From Propionibacteriaceae bacterium (GTDB taxonomy: Bacteria > Actinomycetota > Actinomycetes > Propionibacteriales > Propionibacteriaceae), in contig JAIRRM010000134.1 in assembly GCA_031255975.1 (NCBI GenBank), positions 1 to 5,158 on the forward strand: DNA of 5,158 nucleotides. Reading direction: 5' to 3'. Positions 1 to 5,158 of the stretch are shown one piece after another (within the stretch, counting starts at the first letter, position 1; every line of letters starts with the position of its first letter). The position numbers and the translations under genes were made by a program. The notes under the pieces are model-generated. The model saw only the letters and a list, made by a program, of their open reading frames with translations, ran no database searches and had not been told where the DNA came from.

Positions 1-576
1 TCCTCCACCTTCCACACCTTCTGGTGGGATCCGCTTACGGGCGTGCCGTTGCGCGGCACCACAGCCCAGGGTTACTCCGACGACTCCTGCTGGGCGCGCG
101 GACAGGCGTGGGGCATCTACGGCTTCGCGCTCGCTTACGCCACCGACGGCGACGAATCACTGCTGCGAGCGTCGGAGCGACTGGCCGACTATTTCATCGA
201 TCACTTGCCCGCCGACAACGTGCCGTACTGGGATCTGGTGTTCTCCGATGGTTCCGGTCAACCCCGTGACGCATCGTCTGGAGCCATCGCATACTGCGCC
301 CTGGCGTTGTTGCAGCGTCTCGGACGCGACGCCATCGCCGCCGACAAGCTTTCGCATTATCGGACGGTCTCGCGCTCCATGCTCGCGTCGTTGGCAGAGC
401 ACTACACCCCGGTATCGAACGGCGTGTGCGACGCTTTGTTGCTGCACAGTGTTTACGACATGCCTCAACTGGTGGGCGTCGATGAGGGTTGCCTCTGGGG
501 TGACTACTTCTACCTGGAGGCGCTGGTACGTGATGCCCAGCCAGACTGGGTGTCGTACTGGGAGACGACCGCCTGA
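1..576 (+). CDS. ugl: Unsaturated glucuronyl hydrolase, GH88 family (5' end outside window)
   Basis: The C-terminal 191 residues are present and the reading frame is open from base 1, so the gene begins upstream. GH88 enzymes are cytoplasmic (alpha/alpha)6-barrel hydrolases. They remove the 4,5-unsaturated uronic acid from the non-reducing end of lyase-generated disaccharides by hydrating the vinyl ether; the product opens to 5-keto-4-deoxyuronate. The best signature is QGYSDDSCWARGQAWGIYGF near visible residues 23-42, the typical GH88 substrate-pocket segment. It is followed by DSSGAIAYCALA, another barrel-helix motif with the usual small-residue pattern, and by a C-terminal LWGDYFYLEALVR segment typical of GH88/GH105 folds. 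Family members have about 370-400 residues, so roughly half is missing; both catalytic Asp residues should lie in the missing half and cannot be checked. GH105 is the main alternative, but the WARGQAWGIYG form and the kdu neighbours favour GH88. The gene is first of at least seven on this strand and ends 28 bp before the FAH-family gene. Glycan specificity cannot be read from this fragment. Confidence 0.9.
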   Translation, partial: SSTFHTFWWDPLTGVPLRGTTAQGYSDDSCWARGQAWGIYGFALAYATDGDESLLRASERLADYFIDHLPADNVPYWDLVFSDGSGQPRDASSGAIAYCALALLQRLGRDAIAADKLSHYRTVSRSMLASLAEHYTPVSNGVCDALLLHSVYDMPQLVGVDEGCLWGDYFYLEALVRDAQPDWVSYWETTA

Positions 577-592
577 GCAGCATGAGGCGGGT

Positions 593-598
593 AAGGAG
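593..598 (+). promoter_or_regulatory. Ribosome binding site of the FAH-family gene
   Basis: AAGGAG lies 6 bp before the ATG at 605. This fixes that ATG as the start, although the frame stays open much further upstream inside the hydrolase gene. Confidence 0.85.
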
Positions 599-604
599 AA
601 AACG

Positions 605-1483
605 ATGCGCCTGGTGAGGTTCGAGCGTGGCGAAGGGGTGAGATTGGGTGCCCTGGTGGCCGACGGAGACGCGATTCTCGACCTGAGTGTGGCGCACCCC
701 GGGCTTCCCAAGCGAATGGAAGAGCTACTCGCGGCGGGGCCAGCGGTCTGGGACGCGGTACGGGCTGCTGTCATAAGGAGCGACGCCCTCCCCGCCGCGT
801 TGGTGGCCAGGGCCGAAGTGCGACTACTGGCACCCATCCCACGGCCTCGCAACATCTACTGTGTCGGGTACAACTACCGGGGGCACACCGGCGCTCATCC
901 GGAACCGAGCTTTCCGGACGTGTTCGCGAAGCTGGGCAACCCCGTCATCGGGCCAGAAGAACCCATCAGATGCCCGGCGGTGAGTCAACAGGTCGATTAT
1001 GAGGCTGAACTCGGGGTGGTCATCGGGTTGCCGGGTCATGCTTTCTCGGAGGCAGACGCGCCGTCCCACATCGCCGGATACACCGTATTCAACGACGTTT
1101 CCGCGCGAGACTGGCAGGCCAGGGGACAGCAGTTCACCCTCGCCAAATCATTCGACACCTTCGCCCCGATCGGCCCGGCGCTGGTCACTCCAGACGAAGT
1201 GGGGACGCTCGATGATCTGGGCATCACGGTGGTACACAACGGCAAGGTCACGCTACGGGCGTCCACGGCTGACATGGTGTTCTCCGTAGCGCTCATCGTG
1301 TCGTATATAAGCCAGGTGGTCACCTTGGCAAGCGGGGACATCATCGCCACCGGTACGCCACAGAAGCTGCCAGAAGCCTTGGCCGACCAGCGGTGGCTGG
1401 CCGAGGGCGACACCCTCACCATCACCATTGACCGTGTCGGTTCGCTGTGTAATCCGATCCTCGCTGAGAAGGGGCTTTCATGA
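605..1483 (+). CDS. Fumarylacetoacetate hydrolase (FAH) family protein, substrate unknown
   Basis: A 292-residue protein with an N-terminal cap region (about 1-75) and the FAH catalytic domain (about 80-288). Visible family marks are NIYCVGYNYRGH (83-94), VDYEAELGVVIG (130-141), GYTVFNDVSARDWQ (158-171), AKSFDTFAPIGP (180-191), GDIIATGTP (244-252) and a closing VGSLCNPI. The divalent metal ligands are expected at E133, E135 and D164; their spacing matches that in human FAHD1. The family covers acylpyruvate hydrolases, decarboxylases, tautomerases/isomerases and 2-keto-3-deoxy sugar acid enzymes such as archaeal 2-keto-3-deoxyarabinonate dehydratase. Two oddities: the usual NYxxHxxE lid motif has H94 but Ala at the Glu position, and the loop after TGTP lacks the common GVG. 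The gene sits between the unsaturated uronate hydrolase and kduD, and its stop overlaps the kduD start, so a role on a 4-deoxy or 3-deoxy keto-uronate is inferred. The textbook pathway has no step for it. The family call is sure; the function is not. Confidence 0.9.
   Translation: MRLVRFERGEGVRLGALVADGDAILDLSVAHPGLPKRMEELLAAGPAVWDAVRAAVIRSDALPAALVARAEVRLLAPIPRPRNIYCVGYNYRGHTGAHPEPSFPDVFAKLGNPVIGPEEPIRCPAVSQQVDYEAELGVVIGLPGHAFSEADAPSHIAGYTVFNDVSARDWQARGQQFTLAKSFDTFAPIGPALVTPDEVGTLDDLGITVVHNGKVTLRASTADMVFSVALIVSYISQVVTLASGDIIATGTPQKLPEALADQRWLAEGDTLTITIDRVGSLCNPILAEKGLS
1469..1474 (+). promoter_or_regulatory. Ribosome binding site of kduD inside the FAH-family gene
   Basis: AAGGGG lies 5 bp before the ATG at 1480, within the last codons of the upstream gene. 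With the ATGA overlap it suggests translational coupling. Confidence 0.7.
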
Positions 1484-2244
1484 TTCTCGACAAGTTCTCG
1501 TTGGCAGGAAAGGTGGCCCTAGTCACCGGGGCTAATCGCGGTTTGGGCCAGGGGCTGGCGTTGGGGTTGGCCGAAGCCGGAGCCGATATTGCGTTGGTAG
1601 GCCGCTCCGAACCCACGGCCAGCGTGACTCGCGTGGAGGCCCTGGGGCGTGAGGCGTTCACGGTGCCGGTCGATCTGGCGAGCGCTGACCCCGCTGCTCT
1701 GGAGGGCGTTGTCAGCGAGGTTATCGCCCATTTTGGCAGGCTCGACATCCTCGTCAACAACGCCGGAATCATCCGACGGCAAACGGCTGCGGAGCATAGT
1801 GCTGAGAACTGGGCGGATGTGTTGAAGGTGAACCTCGACGCCTCGTTCTTCTTAGCCCAGGCCGCTGGACGGGCCATGCTGGCTCAAGGAAGCGGGAAAA
1901 TCATCTTCATCGCGTCGATGCTGTCGTACCAGGGCGGCATCCTGGTACCGGGATACACGGCTTCCAAACACGCGGTCGCGGGCCTGGTCAAAGCGCTGGC
2001 GAACGAGTGGGCGGCGGCTGGCGTAAACGTCAACGGTATCGCCCCCGGTTACATGGCCACCGACAACACTGCGGCACTACGCGCCGATCCGGATCGCGCC
2101 GAGTCCATCGGCACTCGCATTCCCGCCGCCCGCTGGGGCCTGCCCGAAGATTTGCAAGGGGCAGTGGTTTTCCTGGCCAGCGCGGCGAGCGACTATGTGC
2201 ATGGCGCGATAATTCCAATTGACGGCGGCTGGCTCGTGCGCTGA
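1480..2244 (+). CDS. kduD: 2-dehydro-3-deoxy-D-gluconate 5-dehydrogenase (KduD), SDR family
   Basis: A 254-residue classical short-chain dehydrogenase, close to the 253 of E. coli KduD. It interconverts 2,5-diketo-3-deoxygluconate and 2-keto-3-deoxygluconate with NAD(H) in the cytoplasm; here the reductive direction makes KDG. Seen in the sequence: Rossmann glycine motif TGANRGLG (16-23), NNAG (93-96), catalytic N118, S146 and Y159-x3-K163, and the post-catalytic IAPGYMATDNT segment (187-197). Several stretches are characteristic of KduD rather than generic SDRs: the start MILDKFSL, IASMLSYQGGILVPGYTASK (144-163), IPAARWGLPEDL (214-225) and the C-terminal DGGWLVR. The start codon overlaps the stop of the FAH-family gene (ATGA) and has a nearby Shine-Dalgarno, so the start is well supported. 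kduI follows 40 bp later. A generic 3-oxoacyl-ACP reductase is the trivial alternative and is unlikely given the motifs and the kduI neighbour. Confidence 0.95.
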   Translation: MILDKFSLAGKVALVTGANRGLGQGLALGLAEAGADIALVGRSEPTASVTRVEALGREAFTVPVDLASADPAALEGVVSEVIAHFGRLDILVNNAGIIRRQTAAEHSAENWADVLKVNLDASFFLAQAAGRAMLAQGSGKIIFIASMLSYQGGILVPGYTASKHAVAGLVKALANEWAAAGVNVNGIAPGYMATDNTAALRADPDRAESIGTRIPAARWGLPEDLQGAVVFLASAASDYVHGAIIPIDGGWLVR

Positions 2245-2271
2245 GCGCGACTTGACTCTCACCTGAACCGC

Positions 2272-2278
2272 AAGGAGG
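2272..2278 (+). promoter_or_regulatory. Strong ribosome binding site of kduI
   Basis: AAGGAGG, a full consensus Shine-Dalgarno, lies 6 bp before the ATG at 2285. It is in the largest gap of the window (40 bp), so kduI can be translated independently rather than by coupling. Confidence 0.85.
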
Positions 2279-2284
2279 AACACG

Positions 2285-3112
2285 ATGGAACAACGTTATG
2301 CAAGCAACCCGGAGCAGATCCCAGGTATGGACACCGAGGATTTGCGCGGCCATTACTTGATCGAAAAGGTCTTCATTCCTGGCGAAGTCAGTGTCGTCTA
2401 CACTCACCATGATCGGATCGTTCTCGGCGGGGCCGTTCCCGCAGGCAAAACGCTGTCATTGCCGACCTTCGCCGAATTGCGGGCGGAGTTCTTCCTGGCC
2501 AATCGGGAACTTGGCATTGTGAATGTCGGCGGCGAGGGCACGGTGACAGCCGACGGAGAAACCTACCCGATGCCCAACGGCTCCTGTCTCTACTTAGGGC
2601 GCGGTACCCGCGAGGTGTTGTTCGCCGACGCCAACGGCGGTAGCGCACAGTTCTATCTGTTCAGCGCCCCCGCGCATACGACGTACCCGAACCGCTTGGC
2701 GCTACCAGATCAGGGCACCGTGCGTGAACTGGGCGATCAACTCACCAGCAACCGCCGTACCCTTACGCAGTACATCCACGAGAATGGTATTCAGTCCTGT
2801 CAGGTGGTGATGGGGGTCACTCGACTGCATCCGGGTTCCATGTGGAATACGATGCCGGCCCACACCCACGACCGCCGTACCGAGTGCTATCTGTACTTCG
2901 ATCTGCCAGACGACGCTCGGGTCATTCATTTGATGGGCGAGCCCGCTGAGACCCGTCATCTCGTGGTCGCCGACCGGCAGGCCGTGATCTCGCCGTCTTG
3001 GTCGCTGCATTCGGGCGTCGGCACGGCCGCGTACGCCTTCGTCTGGGCCATGGCCGGCGAGAACAAGGCATTCGATGACATGGACGCAGCGCCAGCCACG
3101 GCGCTGAGGTGA
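2285..3112 (+). CDS. kduI: 5-keto-4-deoxyuronate isomerase (4-deoxy-L-threo-5-hexosulose-uronate ketol-isomerase, KduI)
   Basis: A 275-residue zinc-dependent cupin isomerase; E. coli KduI has 278. It converts 5-keto-4-deoxyuronate, the opened product of unsaturated uronates, to 2,5-diketo-3-deoxygluconate, the substrate of the KduD encoded just upstream. The metal site is intact: H193, H195 and E200 in PAHTHDRRTECYLYFD (191-206), and H242 in SPSWSLHSGVG (236-246), with the same spacing as the E. coli ligands. Other family hallmarks are MWNTMPAHTH (186-195), a HLMGEPAETRHLVV segment (215-228) and GENKAFDDMD near the C-terminus. The start is set by a consensus Shine-Dalgarno. The last bases overlap an alternative GTG start of the aldolase gene. 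No truncation or missing residue is seen, and the identification is firm. Confidence 0.97.
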   Translation: MEQRYASNPEQIPGMDTEDLRGHYLIEKVFIPGEVSVVYTHHDRIVLGGAVPAGKTLSLPTFAELRAEFFLANRELGIVNVGGEGTVTADGETYPMPNGSCLYLGRGTREVLFADANGGSAQFYLFSAPAHTTYPNRLALPDQGTVRELGDQLTSNRRTLTQYIHENGIQSCQVVMGVTRLHPGSMWNTMPAHTHDRRTECYLYFDLPDDARVIHLMGEPAETRHLVVADRQAVISPSWSLHSGVGTAAYAFVWAMAGENKAFDDMDAAPATALR

Positions 3113-3116
3113 GGGG
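3111..3116 (+). promoter_or_regulatory. Ribosome binding site deciding the aldolase start
   Basis: GAGGGG, overlapping the kduI stop codon, is 7 bp before the ATG at 3124. The alternative GTG at 3109 has no comparable site upstream, so ATG 3124 is preferred. Confidence 0.6.
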
Positions 3117-3123
3117 CGACCGT

Positions 3124-3756
3124 ATGGTTGACGTAGCCCTTTTGAGAGAGGCTCGGATAATCCCGGTGGTGGCATTGCACGACGCGGCTGACGCCGTGCC
3201 GCTGGCGCGGGCTTTGCTTGCGGGTGGCCTCCCGGTTATCGAGGTGACTTTCCGTACCGCCGCAGCCGCCGAAGCGATCCGCCAGATGGCAACGGTTCCC
3301 GGCGTCGTCGTCGGCGCGGGGACCGTCATCGACGCGCAGCAAGCACGTTTGGCGGCCGCGGCTGGAGCCAGGTTTCTAGTCTCTCCAGGATTGTTGGCCG
3401 AGGTCGCCGAACAGGCGCGTACGCTGGGGTTAACGTTATTCCCCGGTGTCAGCACGGGTTCCGAGATCATGCAAGCCCTATCCCTTGGGCTCACCGGGTT
3501 GAAGCTGTTTCCAGCGGGTATCGTCGGCGGGCCGGCGGCTATCAAGGCGTTCTCCGGCCCGTTCCCCCAGGTGGGGTTCATTCCCACCGGTGGGGTCAAT
3601 GAGGCGAATCTGGCCGATTACCTGGCGCTGCCACAGGTGATCGCCGTCGGAGGTACCTGGATGTTGCCGGGCGACGCGGTGGCAGACAAAGATTGGCACC
3701 GTATCGTACGACTTGCGAAAGCGGCGATAACGAAGGCCAAGGAGGTCAGAGCATGA
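3124..3756 (+). CDS. eda: 2-dehydro-3-deoxyphosphogluconate (KDPG) aldolase
   Basis: A 210-residue class I aldolase of the KDPG/KHG TIM-barrel family (usual length 205-215; also named kdgA). It cleaves KDPG to pyruvate and glyceraldehyde-3-phosphate, the last step of the pathway in this operon. Visible motifs: IIPVVALHD near the N-terminus, catalytic E40 in VIEVTFRT (38-45) with substrate-binding R44, GAGTV (64-68), Schiff-base lysine K127 in LKLFPAG (126-132), PTGGV (154-158) and VGGTWM (175-180). Compared with E. coli Eda, the residue after FPA is Gly instead of Glu, and the late GGSW motif reads GGTW. Both look like ordinary family variation but could tune specificity, for example towards the galacto epimer KDPGal. 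A start at GTG 3109 would add five residues and overlap the kduI stop; ATG 3124 has the better Shine-Dalgarno and matches the family length. The stop overlaps the kinase start (ATGA). Confidence 0.93.
   Translation: MVDVALLREARIIPVVALHDAADAVPLARALLAGGLPVIEVTFRTAAAAEAIRQMATVPGVVVGAGTVIDAQQARLAAAAGARFLVSPGLLAEVAEQARTLGLTLFPGVSTGSEIMQALSLGLTGLKLFPAGIVGGPAAIKAFSGPFPQVGFIPTGGVNEANLADYLALPQVIAVGGTWMLPGDAVADKDWHRIVRLAKAAITKAKEVRA
3739..3745 (+). promoter_or_regulatory. Ribosome binding site of the kinase inside the aldolase gene
   Basis: AAGGAGG in the last codons of the aldolase gene lies 7 bp before the ATG at 3753. It supports this start over the further upstream in-frame ATG at 3693 and the downstream ATG at 3783. 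Confidence 0.8.
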
Positions 3757-4856
3757 CACCCATCACAGTACGTCCGGCGAAGATGTGCGACTACGACATC
3801 GTGGCGCTCGGCGAGGTGATGCTCCGCCTCGATCCCGGCGAGCGTCGCATCCGCACCGCGCGTAGTTTCGACGTGTGGGAGGGCGGCGGCGAGTACAACG
3901 TGGCCCGTGGCCTGCGCCGTTGCTTCGGATTGCGTGGCGCGGTGGTGACCGCCCTCGCCGACAATGAGGTGGGACGACTGGTCGAAGATTTCATCCTCAC
4001 CGGCGGGGTAGACACTCGATTCATCAAATGGGTGCCTTACGATGGGGTCGGTCGCGCCGCGCGTAATGGTCTCAACTTCACCGAACGCGGCTTCGGAGTT
4101 CGCGGTGCCGTGGGTGTCTCCGACCGGGCGCATACAGCGGCATCGCAACTGAAACCCGATGACATCGACTGGGACTATCTTTTCGGCACCCTCGGAGTGC
4201 GCTGGTTCCACACCGGTGGCATCTTTGCGGCGCTGAGCGAAACCACCGCCGAAACCGCTTTGGCAGCGGTGCGGGCAGCCGCGAAACACGGCACGGTGGT
4301 GTCGTACGACCTGAATTACCGGGCGAGCCTGTGGCAGTCCAGCGGCGGACAGGCCAAGGCCCGTGAGGTGAATCGACGCATCGCCGAATACGTCGATGTG
4401 ATGATCGGGAACGAGGAGGATTTCACCGCCTCGCTCGGCTTCGAGGTTCCTGGTGTGGCTGACGACCTCACCGACCTTGACACCTCTGCCTTCCAGGCTA
4501 TGATCGAGCAGGTGGCAGCGACGTATCCCAACTTCCAGGTGATCGCCACCACGCTGCGCGGGGTTCGTACCGCTACCGTCAACGATTGGGGCGCTATTGC
4601 CTGGAGTCGTCAGGGCGGATTCGTGCGATCCGCCGCGCGGCCCGCTCTTGAGGTCTTTGATCGAGTGGGGGGCGGCGACTCTTTCGCGTCCGGTCTCATC
4701 TACGGCCTGATGGAGTTGCAAGATGCCCAACTGGCCGTCGAATACGGTGCCGCCCACGGCGCGTTGGCGATGACCACGCCGGGCGACACGACGATGGCCA
4801 GTCTCGCCGAAGTGGAACGGCTCGTGAAGGGGGTTGGTGCCCGGGTACGACGTTGA
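3753..4856 (+). CDS. kdgK: PfkB-family sugar kinase, probable 2-keto-3-deoxygluconate kinase
   Basis: A 367-residue ribokinase-fold kinase. It probably phosphorylates KDG at O6 with ATP to give KDPG for the aldolase encoded just before it. Visible: the first beta strand IVALGEVMLRLDP (16-28), substrate-side glycines in EGGGEYNVARGL (43-54), YDLNYRASLW (185-194) typical of KDG kinases, GNEEDF (219-224), and the second PfkB signature DRVGGGDSFASG (303-314). In the last, D309 is the catalytic base and the anion hole reads GGGD rather than the commoner GAGD. The chain is longer than typical KDG kinases (about 310-340): there is a ten-residue leader before MCDYDIV and a longer middle part (about 105-160, with a WFHTGGIFAALSETT segment). 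If ATG 3783 were used, the protein would be 357 residues, but the consensus Shine-Dalgarno and the ATGA overlap favour 3753. Substrate assignment rests on the motifs plus the operon; a related sugar-acid or fructokinase activity cannot be excluded. Confidence 0.88.
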   Translation: MTPITVRPAKMCDYDIVALGEVMLRLDPGERRIRTARSFDVWEGGGEYNVARGLRRCFGLRGAVVTALADNEVGRLVEDFILTGGVDTRFIKWVPYDGVGRAARNGLNFTERGFGVRGAVGVSDRAHTAASQLKPDDIDWDYLFGTLGVRWFHTGGIFAALSETTAETALAAVRAAAKHGTVVSYDLNYRASLWQSSGGQAKAREVNRRIAEYVDVMIGNEEDFTASLGFEVPGVADDLTDLDTSAFQAMIEQVAATYPNFQVIATTLRGVRTATVNDWGAIAWSRQGGFVRSAARPALEVFDRVGGGDSFASGLIYGLMELQDAQLAVEYGAAHGALAMTTPGDTTMASLAEVERLVKGVGARVRR

Positions 4857-4887
4857 ACACGTCTGGCACCGGGGAGCCACTGTCATC

Positions 4888-5158
4888 ATGGAGATACGCA
4901 ACGCCGCAGGCATGACCGCCTGTTTCAGTGATTACGGAGCCGCGCTCACCAGGTTATTACTGCCGGGACGCGCCGGTGAACTGGTGGATGTGGTGCTCGG
5001 ATATGACACCGTCACCGAGTACACGCAGGGGTGTGCCTACTTCGGCGCTACCATCGGCAGGATCGCCAACCGTATCAGGGATGGCCGGTTCATGCTGGGG
5101 GATGAACCGGTGGTCATGGATCGTAACGACAACGGACGACATGCGCTACATGGCGGAT
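4888..5158 (+). CDS. Aldose 1-epimerase (mutarotase), GalM family (3' end outside window)
   Basis: The first 90 residues of a longer gene (family usually 330-380), open to the window edge. GalM-family enzymes interconvert alpha and beta anomers of free sugars on a beta-sandwich fold in the cytoplasm. Evidence: NAAGM followed by FSDYGAALTRLLLP, ELVDVVLGYDTVTEY, the family hallmark YFGATIGRIANRI with the substrate-binding Arg of the NRI motif, and HALHGG at the right edge. The catalytic His and Glu lie further downstream and are not visible. The start is uncertain. ATG 4888 has GGGGAG 11 bp upstream, 31 bp after the kinase stop. An in-frame GTG at 4837 would overlap the kinase end by 20 bp and add 17 residues, including a strand-like GATVIMEI that resembles the usual GalM N-terminus; an AAGGGGG sits only 3 bp before it. 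In this operon the enzyme may equilibrate the sugar released by the unsaturated uronate hydrolase (an inference). Confidence 0.85.
   Translation, partial: MEIRNAAGMTACFSDYGAALTRLLLPGRAGELVDVVLGYDTVTEYTQGCAYFGATIGRIANRIRDGRFMLGDEPVVMDRNDNGRHALHGG

Noticed and set aside
248..604. Upstream in-frame extension of the FAH-family reading frame, with an ATG at 248
   Set aside because: It lies in the wrong frame inside the GH88 gene and encodes Arg/Cys/Thr-rich nonsense, while ATG 605 has AAGGAG 6 bp upstream and begins a normal FAH N-terminus.
157..855. Minus-strand open frame of 232 codons across the end of the hydrolase gene and the start of the FAH-family gene
   Set aside because: It has low-complexity Ser/Ala/Arg-rich content, no motif, and runs opposite two well-supported genes.
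2252..2257. TTGACT in the kduD-kduI gap as a possible -35 box
   Set aside because: No -10-like sequence follows at 16-18 bp; that position holds the kduI Shine-Dalgarno. An internal promoter is not supported.
2922..3599. Minus-strand open frame of 225 codons opposite kduI and the aldolase gene
   Set aside because: It has Ala/Arg/Pro-rich shadow composition and no Shine-Dalgarno or domain; both sense genes are certain.
4830..4887. GC-rich stretch with CCCGGG at the kinase-mutarotase junction as a possible terminator
   Set aside because: There is no convincing stem-loop with a following T run, and the stretch is partly coding for the kinase C-terminus.
3618..4913. Long open frame (431 codons) on the minus strand opposite the kinase gene
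   Set aside because: It is the antisense shadow of a GC-rich coding gene. Its translation is rich in His, Arg and Gly with no recognisable domain, and the plus-strand kinase has clear PfkB motifs over the same bases.

Overview
The window is a tightly packed, single-strand catabolic operon from a moderately high-GC bacterium (roughly 60% G+C by eye, with G/C-rich third codon positions). Strong AAGGAGG-type ribosome binding sites and the protein style fit an actinobacterium of the Propionibacterium/Actinomyces kind better than a very high-GC Streptomyces. The genus cannot be fixed from the sequence, and this assignment is inference. All seven genes lie on the + strand. The first and the last are cut by the window edges.

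Layout: (1) 1-576, C-terminal half of a family GH88 unsaturated glucuronyl hydrolase; (2) 605-1483, a fumarylacetoacetate hydrolase (FAH) family protein of unassigned substrate; (3) 1480-2244, KduD, 2-dehydro-3-deoxy-D-gluconate 5-dehydrogenase; (4) 2285-3112, KduI, 5-keto-4-deoxyuronate isomerase; (5) 3124-3756, KDPG aldolase (Eda/KdgA); (6) 3753-4856, PfkB-family kinase, very likely 2-keto-3-deoxygluconate kinase (KdgK); (7) 4888 to beyond 5158, N-terminal part of an aldose 1-epimerase (GalM family). Gaps between genes are 40 bp or less. Two junctions are ATGA stop/start overlaps and one is a near-overlap. No promoter, terminator, RNA gene, repeat, mobile element or CRISPR array is visible.

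How the genes work together: lyases acting on uronic-acid polysaccharides (hyaluronan, chondroitin, heparin-type glycans or similar) release unsaturated disaccharides. The GH88 enzyme removes the 4,5-unsaturated uronate, which rearranges to 5-keto-4-deoxyuronate (DKI). KduI isomerises this to 2,5-diketo-3-deoxygluconate, KduD reduces that to 2-keto-3-deoxygluconate (KDG), KdgK phosphorylates KDG to KDPG, and Eda splits KDPG into pyruvate and glyceraldehyde-3-phosphate. Every step from imported unsaturated oligosaccharide to central metabolism is therefore encoded here. The lyase, transporter and regulator would lie outside the window.

The piece not explained by the textbook pathway is the FAH-family gene between the hydrolase and kduD. 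It keeps the metal site of the family but seems to lack the usual catalytic Glu of the NYxxHxxE lid motif, and it is translationally coupled to kduD. It is the best candidate in the window for an undescribed activity. The rest is a well-known pathway in an orderly arrangement.
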